Shown: positions 1 through 12,065, counted from the stretch's first letter. The stretch: DNA of 64,000 nt from Emmonsiellopsis sp. PD_33 (GCA_032988165.1 JANTQF010000089.1:1-64000); one strand, 5' to 3'. Program-made: numbers and translations. The notes: generated by a model not told the origin, from the letters alone.

Positions 1-1674
1 AAATCACCTTGGATTGTCCACGAAGGTGATGGGTCGGTCGGTTTGATAATGATTTCATGGGGCTGAGGGAGACCAAATGCAGCACATATGGTTTTGAAGT
101 TATCTGCATCACGATCTGCCCGGGTGTATATATATATATTATGGTTTAAAAAAGCTCTTCGCTGTATTACGAGATCTTCCCAAATGAACTGGGGTGGGGG
201 GGGGGTTGATCCCGGATTTAGATCACACAAAGGTTTTTACCAATCCATCCATATACATACATATATACCCCTGACAAAAACCTCTCAGCCCTGCGTTTCC
301 CCAGTTTCAGTTCCGTTCAAGGAACCTTGTTCGATTTCGCGGCTAGATTTCTTTTTTTGTTTTGGACGGACTCACAAGCTTTGTTGTAGTACCTTATTAT
401 ATTTATTAACCTTGCCATCCGTGCACGATGATGCTTGTCGTGAGAAAAAGGCAGGCAGTCCCGCGATTTTTATTTTCTTCTCTTTTTGAGCAAGGAAACA
501 ATTGGTCCCCTCCGTTCCGGCCCAGCTCAGCTCATCCCATCTCACCAGGGAAAAGCAGAGTATGACAAAAAAAATATCTAGGTCCAGCGTCGCCACTTCC
601 GGTTATTATATATGCTCTTCTTGTTCTGTAAATTTGTCTGATGCTTGTACGACGACCCGTCCGTAGTATCTATGAGATGGATAGACATATATGCTGGCCT
701 TTTTTTGACCTTGATGCATCGTGGATAGATATCTAGTTCGCCGTGGACGAGGATGATGACGAGGTTGCACAATGTGTGCCGGGGACCTGGTTATGGGGTT
801 ATGGGGTAGGGCGGTGGGCGGTGGGAATATGATTTGTTTATGGATTCAGTTGGCTGGGAATGGGGAAATGTGAACTGCTCTCTCTATTGGGAAACAATTA
901 GGTCTGGAGTTGGTTTGTTTTTACAGATTTCCTTTTTTTTTTGTTTGTTTTTTGCCTTGTTGGCACACGGTAGTTAGAGCAAGAGGGTCCAAATGATAGT
1001 TAATTATATATTCCATATGACTCATTTTTAGGAGCGTTTTTGTCTTGAGTAACTCAAACTGCCCTGATATTTAGCCTAATAAACACCATCCAAGCAAAAC
1101 TAGCCACAGCTTAACAATGGATATCGCAAGTTCCACAAGAATCTTCCAGGCTTGCGATCTGGTTCATTATGCCCGAAAAGACGCTTCTCCAATAGGACGA
1201 TGCAGGATTGCAGCTGGAAATTAAAAAATCTTGAAATGCTTGGTTATTTTATCTAGATATCCTGCCGAACTGTGGTTTCACATTGTCGTACAATGAATGA
1301 TCCTGCATGGGGGGGCATTGCAAAGTTGTGGATGACGATGTGCGAACTATTATTCAGGATAGTTGGTGTGGGGTAAAATAAATGGCTTTGTTTCTCTACG
1401 AAGTATACGAATTATCGAATTATGAACCTAAGGCTGTCTTGGACACATGGTGGGTCTGGGGCAGGGCCGAGGTACCTAGCCACGGAGTTGGATATAAAAG
1501 AGTAGCTGAATTCCGGCTTGCAAGCAAGGGAAGAGAGGCATTTGGATTATATCTGGCAATAGCGGGTTGCTTAGGAGAACACATATAGACTCTTATCTTG
1601 ATTCCCAATTTTCAAGACATATCCACGCCTCCCTCTTTCCCGCTGTGTATCTCACTATTTTTCCCGCGAGCACA
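1..1674. other. Intergenic DNA, no supported gene
   Basis: No open frame here has codon use, family resemblance or splice signals that I can defend. The stretch has T-rich runs, a G run near 200-210 and a run of T at about 932-941. The last part is presumably the promoter of the O-methyltransferase gene that follows. A minus-strand frame beginning near position 56 stays open to the left edge, but it is too short to judge. Confidence 0.6.
1493..1500 (+). promoter_or_regulatory. TATA-like box upstream of O-methyltransferase gene
   Basis: TATAAAAG lies about 175 bases before the chosen start codon. It matches the consensus TATA element, which is often found upstream of regulated fungal genes. 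Its use is inferred. Confidence 0.4.
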
Positions 1675-2644
1675 ATGGCAGAATCCAAGATTCCGGGTAT
1701 TGATCGGCCATACTTGAGACCGACAACAAAGATCTATGTTAGTACATAACAGATATCCGCCAAAGTGACGTTGATAGACTTGCTGACATGTATGGCTCTT
1801 AGTACAATGATGGCCGGGAGATCGAATTGCTTCACTACGTATACAGTCTACCAAACCTTGAGGAGATACGCGGCTCTCCCTCAAAAGTGCTGGAGGCAAT
1901 CGATGAATTTGGACGGACCAAAAGATTCATGATCAACGTTGGCACGGCCAAGGGTGCAGTGGTCACTGATCTTATCGCCAAAGTCAAGCCAGAGACAATG
2001 GTCGAACTAGGTGGGTACGTAGGGTATTCTGCTATTCTATTCGGAGATGCAGTCCGCCGGGCCGGTGGGAGGAAATATTACAGCTTAGAGACAAACCCCG
2101 AGTTTGTGGCAATTCAGAGCATGTTGTTGGAACTTGCTGGGCTGCGTGACTTTGTGGAAATCATTCTCGGGCCAGGCGGGGTCAGTCTGCGCAAACTGTG
2201 GAGCAGTGGTAGCATCAACCGGATCGATTTGTTATTCCTAGATCACGACAAGCCGGCATATGTCCCCGATTTAAAACTCTGCGAACAGCTTGGTCTGGTC
2301 ACCGTGGGCAGTGTTCTCGCGGCGGACAACATGATAACCCCAGGAAATCCTACGTATATCCACTACGTGCGGAGCAGTGTAGCGGAGAGAAGAAAAGCCG
2401 CGGCGGATGCATCGTCTTCAGAGGATAATGACCTGAAGGACAATATATCTGGCAACCCGAATTTGATATATGAGAGCATATTTGTGGACAGCTTTGAACC
2501 GAGTGGAGAACCCGTAAGTAGGACGTACTATTTTCCTCGTTCGCTCAGCGTGAGGCTGGAGCTTTTGCATGCCATTCTAACGTGAGCTTGTCGTAGGACG
2601 CAGTGGGAATCACACGATGTGTGGGCATTGAGGAGGAAACTTGA
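1675..2644 (+). CDS. SAM-dependent O-methyltransferase (catechol-OMT-like)
   Basis: Three exons: 1675-1737, 1803-2513 and 2597-2644, giving about 273 residues. The second intron starts with a perfect GTAAGT and contains CTAAC before its AG. Skipping it would replace the short tail ending RCVGIEEET. The SAM-binding glycine motif is visible as VELGGYVGYSAI. A metal and substrate region follows as FLDHDKPAYVPDL and then AADNM, in the arrangement of class I cation-dependent catechol O-methyltransferases. The protein should transfer a methyl group from SAM to a hydroxyl of a catechol-like small molecule; the substrate cannot be read from sequence. There is no signal peptide, so it is likely cytosolic. 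The next gene is an oxidoreductase on the same strand. Confidence 0.88.
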
Positions 2645-3031
2645 AGCTAAGATCGCATTCCCGGTGGTGGTGATGTCCAAGTTCAGGTTGTTTTACTGGA
2701 GAGGTTTAGGGCTGAGGTCGGAATAAAGTTATTACATCATCGGCTCATTAAACCTGTATTGGTATTACACTAGCGTCGTCACGTATTTCTCCGCTGAGGG
2801 GTATCGCCGCTTCCATGGACGAGAGCCTCCAAGTTCCACCTTGAGCTTCGGTTGATGGCACACAAATTCTTTTCGTTGGGGAAAATCAGCTGTGTCTGGA
2901 GTTTGCTATAGTCCACGGCATATTCTCTCCGCTTATACAATCCAGCTTTGATATTGAGGTTGGAAATCCATCATCAGTGAAATTTCATACCCATATTCAA
3001 CACATACTCATTGTCCTTCAAGACATACACA
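2645..3031. other. Intergenic spacer
   Basis: It holds the OMT 3' end and the promoter of the oxidoreductase. I see no gene in it. Confidence 0.6.
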
Positions 3032-4428
3032 ATGGCTTCCAAAACATTCAATGTCGGTGTCATTGGCTACGGGTTCAGCGCTAAGATATTCCATATCCCA
3101 TTTATCACTGTTGTCCCGGAATTAAAGCTCTATGCTGTGGTACAAAGAACCCCCAAGGAGGACGACAATGCCGAAAAGGATCATCCTGGCATCAAGAGCT
3201 ATCGTTCAACTGAGGAGATGGTGAAGGATCCTGCTGTTGACGTAGTTGTTGTGACAACCACCCCTGAATCCCATCATTCCCTGGCCAAATTGGCGCTTGA
3301 GGCTGGAAAGCACGGTATGCTACTATGATACGGAGTTCCCTTGTGTCGTATATTGCCCAATGCATCCCTGCTGACCCACTGCTAATGCCATCTTTCGTTC
3401 ATAGTCATCGTCGAAAAGCCATTTACGCCAACCAGCCAGGAGGCAGATGAGCTAGTTGCCCTAGCAAAGAAACAGAATCGTTTGATTTCTGTATATCAAA
3501 GTACGTATTTGGAACATCTAGTTGATATCTCCAAAAATCTGTCCTCTCTCGCCGAATTACCTCTAACGTAGACTTGTCACAGATCGCAGATATGATGCTG
3601 ACTATGTTACCTTGTATAACTTGGTGAAAAATGGCTCCCTTGGCCGGGTAACTGAATATGAGACCCACTTTGACCGTCACCGTCCCCAGATGCCAACAAC
3701 TGGCAGCTGGAAAACCAAGGTTATTCCTGGAGGTAGTGCTGTATATGACCTTGGAACCCATCTTATCGACCAGATCGTTCACTTGTTCGGGCTACCCAAG
3801 AAAGTGACTGGGTTTATTGGCTCTCAACGAGAGAAGAATGACTCCGGCTATGAGGACTCATTCACCGTGCTCTTACACTATGAGCAGCTCTTGGCGACTG
3901 CAAAAGCAACGGTTATTAGTCCGGAGGAGAATCAGTTAAGGTTCTGGGTTCGTGGAGATAAGGGAAGCTTCAAAAAGGTGTGTTTCCCTTTCATGCATCT
4001 GCCGATGAAATAGCGGGTCAGAGCATAGTAGCTGACTTGACGTTAGTACCACCTCGATATTCAAGAAGATCAACTCAAGGAAGGTCTGCGCCCTGGAGAT
4101 AAGAACTATGGGAAGGAGCCGAGCGATAGATATGGTGAGAATCCAGTTCATCTTGGGGGTTTGGTGTTTCCTATCCATTTCAGCAATTTATCACTAACTC
4201 AAAAACAACCGTCAAGGTATTCTAACCAACTATCATGACGGTAAACTGACCAGTAGGGCATACCCTACCGTGGAGCCCCCAACGTTTGCTGAATATTATC
4301 GCCAATTCGCAAAGGCATTGGCTGGTGAAGGAGATGTGCCTGTTAGGGCATCAGAGGCAAGCGCTGTCATTCGGCTGATTGAACTTGCACAAGAAAGCTC
4401 AAAGCTGGGGCGGACATTAGAGGTCTGA
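3032..4428 (+). CDS. Gfo/Idh/MocA-family NAD(P)-dependent oxidoreductase
   Basis: Five exons: 3032-3314, 3405-3500, 3583-3977, 4047-4134 and 4217-4428, about 357 residues. All four introns keep frame. The N-terminal Rossmann fold begins with GVIGYGFSAKIFHIPF, followed by VVVVTTTPESH and the conserved EKPFTPT lysine-proline motif. The C-terminal half has GGSAVYDLGTHLIDQ, the usual catalytic and substrate region of the family. Members oxidise or reduce sugars, inositols, biliverdin-like or dihydrodiol substrates using NAD(P); no specific substrate can be assigned. The length is normal for the family. The ATG at 3032 is preferred because it sits directly before the Rossmann strand. Confidence 0.9.
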
Positions 4429-5753
4429 ATGTCTCCCATTCGCGTTTGTGATCCTCCCTGCGATGAGGAAAGATTCGTGTAACGTTGAGGTAGGACTACG
4501 TACTTCAGGTTAAAATAGACACATTTGATGTTGACGAAACTTTATTCAATACACCTCCCGAAAGAGTATTGGCCGTGGCTTATGTACATGTCCATCTAAC
4601 GAGCCATGACGCAAGAAAGGTCAGTGGGAGGGCTAAAACCAATTCGTCATCAGGAATTAGCGCCGGCTTGATCCCTCTGTCAACTGACTTCAGGGTTTCT
4701 TTTGCGGATGATCTGCAATCGCAAAATCGGCCCTCGGATTTAGTTAACTAAGTAATGTGGGTGGATTCTGGAAGTGATTGTGGAACCAATGCGCATTCGC
4801 TTGTGCAATATGACTTAAATACGAATTCTCGACACTCTTCCTTCGTTTGGCCCTTATTACCCAGTTTACTCGGTATCTAACCACGAGGAAAATCCTACAT
4901 GAGGCAAAAATCTCACGGATTTTGTTCTGCCCCGAGGCCATGGTTTGTTTCCGTTGGAAATCCATTCCAAATGATGTTTCGAGAACGTGCATCAACAGTG
5001 TGTTGGCGACCCAGAAACCAATGCCCAACGCCAGGCCATCACGATAATAACTAGTTGCATGATGTGGCCTATTGTCGTTGCATATTTTTGCTTTTTTTGC
5101 CTTTGACTCCTCTTCCATATGTGGTTTCTTGCGACAGATACTGCATTTGAACCAAAGGCTCGATTCAATCAGCGCGAACAACCAACTTTTGCACGTTCCC
5201 CGGGTCATGGTTTGTACGGCACTGAATAGGGCCCGCCAGCCTCGCTGCATTCCACGTGGAGGGTCAAACAGAATTTTCACCCATTCCATGCATCGTTATT
5301 GGCGTAACTGACTGGTCCAGGCCCAGCTTCCTCCAAGATCGGGAGGGAACCAGCCACGTTCTGCGAGAAGAACGGCGGAGTGTTATTGTGCGTTCGACTA
5401 GGACCATTTCTATTGGTCTAATCATCCCTCACTCTGCAACTCTATTGAGGACTCGTGCCATATGATCAGCGAGGGTGTGGGAGATCTCTGGATCAACAAA
5501 GAAATTGTAGGGCAAGGTTGGTCTTTGAATGTTGATATTTCGGCCCCAGCTCCGACGAGAGGCAGCTCGCGTGGGTCCCCGTTCTCTTTTCAAGCTTTAA
5601 TGCCATAGAACCCCAGATGGAAATTTCGATCCCTTACCCCCGCCCTTTTGCCCTTTTCATCGACGCTATTGCCGACATGCCACGAATTTTCTGATGTGAG
5701 GGGTCTTCTTTGGTGGTTACTACCAGTTTTTGCGGGTGTGATGTGTGCTCAAG
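4429..5753. other. Intergenic DNA with one uncertain ORF
   Basis: Apart from the minus-strand frame listed separately, nothing convincing is present. The right part is presumably the promoter of the SAT4-type gene. Confidence 0.5.
4744..5289 (-). CDS. Hypothetical ORF of 181 residues, uncertain
   Basis: I do not recognise this protein. It is an intronless frame in a region where frames are otherwise short. It has one plausible hydrophobic stretch (GLALGIGFWVANTLLMHVL, near residues 87-105), a CSIC pair and a basic lysine-rich patch. There is no strong family motif. It may be a real small membrane protein, the remnant of a longer gene, or a chance frame. Confidence 0.3.
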   Translation of the reverse strand: MEWVKILFDPPRGMQRGWRALFSAVQTMTRGTCKSWLFALIESSLWFKCSICRKKPHMEEESKAKKAKICNDNRPHHATSYYRDGLALGIGFWVANTLLMHVLETSFGMDFQRKQTMASGQNKIREIFASCRIFLVVRYRVNWVIRAKRRKSVENSYLSHIAQANAHWFHNHFQNPPTLLS

Positions 5754-7537
5754 ATGCCCTTTAAACCTCGAGCAGAAGAAAGTCTCGCTGGACAGAGCCT
5801 GCAATCATGGGATTCTTCGCTTGTGGATGAGAGTCGGGCGCCGCTAATATTGGGATTATCTGGTTGTTTAACTGGTTTGGCCACTGTCGTGGTGGGCTTA
5901 CGGATTTATTCTCGAGGTTGCGTAGTCAGGCATTTATGGCATGACGACTATCTTATAGTCCTCGCAGCGGTATGATATAAGCTATTATCCTTGTTTTTAA
6001 TTTACCCTTGAAACCGAGCACCGGTGAGCTAATGCCCTTCTCTAGATGTGCTCGATCGCAGTTCTCGGTTGTTTTGCAAAAGAGGCAAATGATGGTTTGG
6101 GACGGCACTCGCAGTTTTTGACCATGGAAGACACCCAACGACTAGCAAAGACCGAGTACCCCCACTCAATATTGTCCATACTTGGAACGAGCGCCGTCAA
6201 GATGTCTGTTAGCTTCTTTATACTACGGACCATAAACAAAACGAACATTCGCACCTTGACAATTGCTATGATCTGTAAGTCGGCAACCCAGGGATAGCGG
6301 GGTTGGACGGTTCAATCATCCATGATCATCGAATGCACCATACTAACTCATTTGTTGCAAAAGTATTCCTGCTGGCACTGGGAGTGACGACTCTTTCCAT
6401 CGAAATATTTAAATGTGTACCGGCAGCTGCCATCTGGACTTACGACCTGATACCGACGGCCAAATGTCTTTCAGTTCAAACATACAGAATAGTTGGTGTA
6501 GTCACTGACTGTAAGTACTACCTAATTAATTACACCAAGCAGAAATTTTGAAAACTGACTCTTGACAGGCATTAATCTCATCGTCAATTTGATATTGGCA
6601 ACCTTGCCTATCCCCCTCTATTATGATAGACACGCCAGCAGCCATCTTAAGATGGCGTTGATCGCCATAGTTGCTTGTGCCTATGTGTATGTTTTCTTCC
6701 CCTTGAACTTGAGTTGAAATGTACGTCGCTAAAGGATCTGATGCAGCGCATGTGGTGCAGCGGTTATGAAAACTATCCAGAGGGGTTATTCATTTATAGT
6801 TTCTGACGGGTGTCGGTACGTTATTGAAATTTCGGCCTTATTATTAAATAACTTCACTAACGACTAGATAGAGACACCGAATATACCCTATGGAATAAGT
6901 ATGCCAGCCTCAATCCCAATATTCTCACCTCTGAACCCAAAATCCGCACCCTTGATCCAAAACCAAGCATAATATCCATCGCTAACTAGAGACCCCCTCA
7001 AGCATCGAACTCCAAATTGGAATCCTAGCCGCCTCCCTCCCAACTCTAAGCCCACTCTTCAAAACCATCGTCCCCACGCTAGGAAATCTCTTCATCTCAA
7101 GCACGAACTCCATGCGCCCCACCAGCCGCCTGGGCACCCAACATCACTACCACACCAGCCACTACGGCACCCACGACTCCAGCATCCACATGGACCCGAC
7201 CTCCCCACGACGGCAGAGTCGCCTAACCCTCCACCGCTACCACCTCAGCAGCAGCACAACATACCACCACGATCCCGAAAACCCTCCACAGACGACAGCA
7301 AGATGTCCAACGAGCCATTACAAGGTCGAGGTTAGCGCATCGCGGCTTTCCGGCTCTCCGAATGGAAGCGATCGCGAGGCGATTCTCGCAGCGTCGAGAT
7401 CCGGGTTTCCGGCCATTATGCGGACGACGGACGTTTACGTGCATATGGGGGAGGATGGGAATGAGGAAGAGGAGGATATTGCGAGCCCCAATACTGATAC
7501 GCGGAGTGTCGGTGTTTCATGGAAGATCCCCTCATGA
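5754..7537 (+). CDS. SAT4/rhodopsin-domain fungal integral membrane protein
   Basis: Seven exons reconstructed by frame: 5754-5969, 6046-6274, 6364-6510, 6569-6686, 6747-6819, 6868-6898 and 6990-7537, about 453 residues. The family pattern of seven membrane segments is visible, including LGLSGCLTGLATVVVGLRIY, the WHDDY motif in the first loop, LGTSAVKMSVSFFILR, INLIVNLILATLPIPLYYD and IGILAASLPTLSPLF. The tail of about 165 residues is hydrophilic and rich in His, Ser and Thr. Proteins of this family sit in membranes of filamentous fungi; most have no known function and some resemble Pth11-type receptors without the CFEM domain. The fifth donor (GTTATT) is weak but is the one that keeps frame through a 31-base sixth exon, so exons 5-6 are the least certain part. 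Confidence 0.82.
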
Positions 7538-10068
7538 TAATCATGATGATGAAAATGACAATATGAGAATTATATGGGCTAGAATATGGGATTGTTTTGA
7601 TGTGGGCATGCATGGGCAGGCGTGTGGGTCAATGGCGTGGCGGCGATAACTGGTCAAACTTTTTACCCCCCTTTCTTACTTACTATTCTCACGTATCCAT
7701 CTCACTCTATATGGTCGTATGTACGTGCACGTATGTATGTATGTACATGTACATGTACATAGTTTTTCACTCTTCCTAGGGATTCTTCTGTTAGATAGAT
7801 GGGGGTTTTTATTTATTTGTTTGTTTGTTTCTTTTTTTATGTAAATAAATAACTATGCATGATACCACTAACATTACTTATTTACCTCTCCATCACATTT
7901 ATTTTCTACTATTCTTTCTAGCAACACAACTACATACTGAGGGAAATCCAGTCGTGTGGGTCCATCCACAAACTACACTAACGGCAACCTTAAATTTAGC
8001 CATAGTTAAATCTAAAAATAACTAACTAGCCAAGCTTTGTATTTCCAAAGTTCACGAACCAGGCCTCATTCAAAGTTTCTAGTAAGACAAAGGGATTGCG
8101 GCTAAAAGGCGTTTTTTAGGGGAGAGACAATTAGAGGTATAGATTATCTCACCCCATCCATCAGAGGCGGAAGAAGAAAAACAATAACTCTGATTTTAAA
8201 GAAATGCTTTAACCTTTCATGCTGGAAGATGGATTTACGCAGTAGTATATAATATATTACTTAATATCATCAGCAGAACAGCTGTAATTAAAGAATAATA
8301 CCATAGCTATATATCTATCTACTCTGGGTTATTAAAATAAAAGGAACGAGAATAAGCGTTTATGTTGGAATTAAAAGCTATTTACTTAACTCTCTTCGCA
8401 ACCCTGGCGCGTCTCTCTAGGTAACTAAATACGGAAAATAGCTCCCATAACTGAAACCCACATTTATGAAGAGGAGCAAATTAATCCTACCACCCACATA
8501 GAAGGTCGTCATTAAAACCTCTTATAAATAACGAAATGCCCATACAGGAAAGAATCTCTCAACTACTTTTCACATTCTTATCTCCTCGCTCCGCGCACTA
8601 TTCTCCTCAAGACCAAGTACTAGTATGTAGGGATATCAGTACGTCTAGTCCAGCTAACCCTGCATTGCATTTATTAGTTACCAGCCCAGTCGACCTAGCC
8701 ATGACAAAGCCGTTTTGTTTTTCGTCACATCGACGATATATCTTCATACCACAGCAAAGCTACCGTAGGATAAGGGCATAGAAGCATAAGATCTTCCCTA
8801 GGTTATATATAGTCACAGTGTTCTGTGGAACAGAACAAAAGTATCAATCCGATCTACTCTGTAAGGAATCAGCATTAACAAATTTCTGGGCCGGAGAAGA
8901 AAGGGAATAGAAAACAAAGAAAGAGAAAGGTAACGCCAATCGCGTCACAGCGGAAACATTGATGGCATCTATCCTGCCAAGGAAAAGCTTAGCCCGGCAT
9001 TGACGACCGCTTCCCAGCCCAGTGGATTGAGGAGATGCATGCATTGTATATCCTACCGCATTGAGTGGACATGCTGCTGCTGCCTTGGCAGAGTATGATG
9101 CGATGTAGGGCGCAAAAGCTTGTTTTCAGTCTTGTATTTTCTGTGAGATTGTTTCAGTTCAGCTCTGCCATTTTAATGTACGGATATGGCACACTTTGTT
9201 GCAAGAACACATTAATATAAGAGACTGTTGGCTCAAAATTCAGCGATTTTGATATCGGGTGGCACTGAATCACCCGATTAGGAAGGGATTGCCGATGGGC
9301 AGGTTAGGTTAGTTATGTAAGCGGGAAAAAAGCAAGAGGGCAGCATCCATGGCGTTTTTGAGATCTCTGTTTAAGTCACGTATGATCTGGGTGACGTGAG
9401 ATATGGTCTGTGAGGGTTGAGAGTTCCACACCTACCCGTCAGCATAGTAATAGCTTGTTGTTGAGTATGGACTCCATCCGGCAAACTCTTGCCGCAAGTA
9501 CTCCCGTCACAATACAATACATACCAATACCAGAAACAGCGGGAAAAATACAGACAAAGCCCAGCAGCGCTAGACGGGTTTGGGGTTTCCGTTACCCAAT
9601 GGAATCCGCCGCGCGGGCTCTGATTGGCCGAGCACGACGTCACGGGAGACCGCACCGTACCACGGCCGGCAGGAACAAGGAATAAAATACCACACAGGAA
9701 GGTGCTCCCCGATGACGACAGCTGTTGCCGCGACTTTGCTGGGACTCGGCTGCGGTCCGCGGAGAAACAGCCCAGCGCAGGGAAAAGTGCTCCCGTTGCA
9801 GCAGGACCAGGCCCGGATGAGTCTTGTCTCATCAAGATCGTTTTTTGTCCGCGCTGGGTCTCGCCGTGAGCTGATGAGCCCGTCGGGTCTGCCATGCCGT
9901 GCTGCTAGTCCTCGCGGTTGAGATATAGATCGCTGGCTCCCCTCATCACTCACCACTGGCTCCGTGCTGTCAGATCCAAGGCCATATATCCATCTCTTAG
10001 CTGCCCTTTTCTTCTACTTCTTCTTCTTCTGATACCCGTTGCTGTGCCCTGCCCCGCGCTCCGGACAG
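7538..10068. other. Long gene-poor, partly AT-rich intergenic region
   Basis: Roughly 7.8-8.9 kb is AT-rich, with many short TA tracts and no supported gene, as in decayed repeat DNA. I cannot identify an element, and terminal repeats are not obvious. From about 9.4 kb the base composition becomes GC-rich. It holds ATTGG (inverted CCAAT) at 9622-9626 and ACGTCA at 9637-9642, likely the promoter and leader of the HPP gene. The long minus-strand frame over 9371-9895 looks like a composition artefact. Confidence 0.5.
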
Positions 10069-11062
10069 ATGCCGCTCCCAGACGTGCACGCCTGGGACTT
10101 TGATATCGACCACTTCCTGAATCGATTCGTCCCGTATCCGCGATGGCACCTCATCCCCTACCCTGTTGCTCATCTCCTGGGCCATAGAGAGCACCTCCCG
10201 AAGAAGCCAGGAAACATCCTCGTCACCTTGTGGGCCGTAGTGGGCGTTTTCTGCGGGTTGTCGATTGTAGCTGCAGTCACTATGCATGTTCCCATCTTCC
10301 AAGAACGCGTTCCCATCATCATCATTGCCAGCTTCGTGAGTCGACAACCCGCTGGAGCAACACCAATACTGCTCTCCCCCGGCTTCCCTTTGTCTTCTCT
10401 TCTTCTTTATGTGCTGTCATGGATGACGGAACTCCGCCCAGTGATGTATTGTTAACCGTTTGTATTAGGGTGCCGCCGCTGTTCTTGAATTCTGCGCTAT
10501 AGATTCTCCATTCGCACAGCCTCGAAATGCTTTTTTTGGCCAGCTATTTGCCGCCGTTGTAGGAGTCGGGATCACCAAGCTGTTTGCAATGAACCCCCAT
10601 GCGGACTCGATATACTGGATATCCGGCTCCGTTGCATGCGCAGTAGTTGTTGGGATCATGTCACTCACCAAGACCGTCCATCCTCCTGCGGGAGCCACGG
10701 CGTTACTGGCGTCGATACACGGAGAAACGAGATTGCTCGGCTGGGTCCTTGTCCCCATGGTCGTGCTCGGTTCTGCATTGATCTTGGCCACAGCACTCCT
10801 GATCAACAACATCCAAAGACGATTCCCAGTCTACTGGTGGACCCCGGAAAGCCTCAAACCAGAACCTGCAGAGAAAGACCCGGAAATGTCAAGTTCCGAC
10901 GACGACCGCCCGCCCACGGAGAGCGAACTGAAGAGGCAGATCACCGAGGTCACCGAGGAGTTTGCACTAACAGTGCACCGTGGGCGGGTGACGGTACCGG
11001 ATGGATTGTTCTTGACGGCTGAGGAGCTAGAGTTCCTCGACGAGTTAAGCCACCGGATGTAG
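10069..11062 (+). CDS. HPP-family integral membrane protein
   Basis: Two exons, 10069-10335 and 10469-11062, about 286 residues. The intron starts GTGAGT and ends TTAG, and joins IIIIASF to GAAAVLEFC without a shift. Several hydrophobic helices follow: LVTLWAVVGVFCGLSIVAAV, then the region around FAAVVGVGITKLF, SVACAVVVGIMSL and VLVPMVVLGSALILATALL. The HPP signature is seen as KTVHPPAGATALLA near residues 165-180. The C-terminal 85 residues are acidic and cytosolic-looking. Plant HPP proteins have been linked to nitrite transport in plastids; the fungal role is not established. The start ATG is followed at once by a normal reading frame. Confidence 0.85.
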
Positions 11063-12065
11063 ATAGAACTAGACTCTGGTAGCAAACAGAGAAATAGACG
11101 AATAGACGACGTTATGACATATGGCGTATCCAAGCGTAGAGGCTTCCTGGCGATAGACGAGGGGTCTGCAATGTATATAAAGCCCTGCTGGCAATCGTAT
11201 CAGGTGGTTGGATATCTGTGTGGCTGCGATATGTTTTCCGCGGAGTGTTTTCCTTATCTATGCGCGGGCTGCCAAGCGATGCGATACCTGCTTGTTGGCA
11301 GGGGAGCTGGGCGGCGAGGACGTGTCAATTCACATAGAAACCTGCCGCTGTGGCTTGCTGTGGCCTCTGCCGGCTGCTGAGACAGAATCTGTCCGGTGGA
11401 AACAGGAAGAAAGAAGAAACAGATATCAAGAAGGAGAGATATGCGGAGGGAGATACGGCTCACGTGACCGCTATCTCTCCCTGAATCCGGCCAATCAGCG
11501 CAAGGCAGCCGCACGGGCCACGCCAAGCCGGTGGCGTCTTACGTAATCCGCGCCATCCTCGTTTCGGCCGCCTGTGAACCTCGATTTTTTTTCAACCTCA
11601 ACATCCTCCTCCACCAGAAACGAGACTTCGCCGCCCGTCTCCGTCTCTCTTTGCCCGCCCTTCTAACGAGTCTCCTACTCTCTGCTGTGTCTTTCGTCGA
11701 CGAAGGACCCGCCAAAAGTCTTTTTGTCTCTGTTTCCGCTAGACTTGCTTCTTGTACGGCCTGCATTCCCATCCCACCATTAGGGCTTTTTTCTATCGAT
11801 AAGGCCAAGACCCCGCTCTGTGTGCTGCCCGCTCCCCGTGTTTTCCCTGCCCCTCCATCACCAACGACCACATAGACTGCCGCCTTGTTTTCTTGTCGCT
11901 GTCGTCTCGTCCAGTCGCCCACCGTGCTAACAGCTTTCTTGATTTTTTTCTTGTCGTGAAGATAAAGAACATAGACGCACCAGGAAGAAACGATTTTCCT
12001 TGCTTTTGTTCCCAAACTCGAAACAGACACTCTCCACAACCCGTTAACGCACAAAACACGCAAAA
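11063..12065 (+). promoter_or_regulatory. Promoter and long pyrimidine-rich leader of ARB1
   Basis: No separate gene is supported. The first 400 bases hold the HPP 3' end and the ARB1 promoter. From about 11560 the strand becomes C and T rich (CCTC and TCTC runs), typical of a transcribed fungal 5' leader, so the mRNA leader may be about 500 bases long. Confidence 0.5.
11461..11495 (+). promoter_or_regulatory. CACGTG element plus CCAAT box upstream of ARB1
   Basis: CACGTGAC (from 11461) is followed by CCAATCA (from 11491), about 30 bases away. CACGTG is the core bound by Cbf1-type bHLH factors and CCAAT is bound by the HAP complex. A similar pairing lies upstream of SQT1 and in the UBC1-RPT2 spacer. 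Function is inferred. Confidence 0.45.

Noticed and set aside
7800..8900. A complete transposon in the AT-rich stretch
   Set aside because: No terminal repeats, target duplications or transposase-like frame could be identified by eye.
9371..9956. Long overlapping frames on both strands upstream of the HPP gene
   Set aside because: They overlap each other in several frames in GC-rich promoter sequence, have no motif, and show no splice partners.
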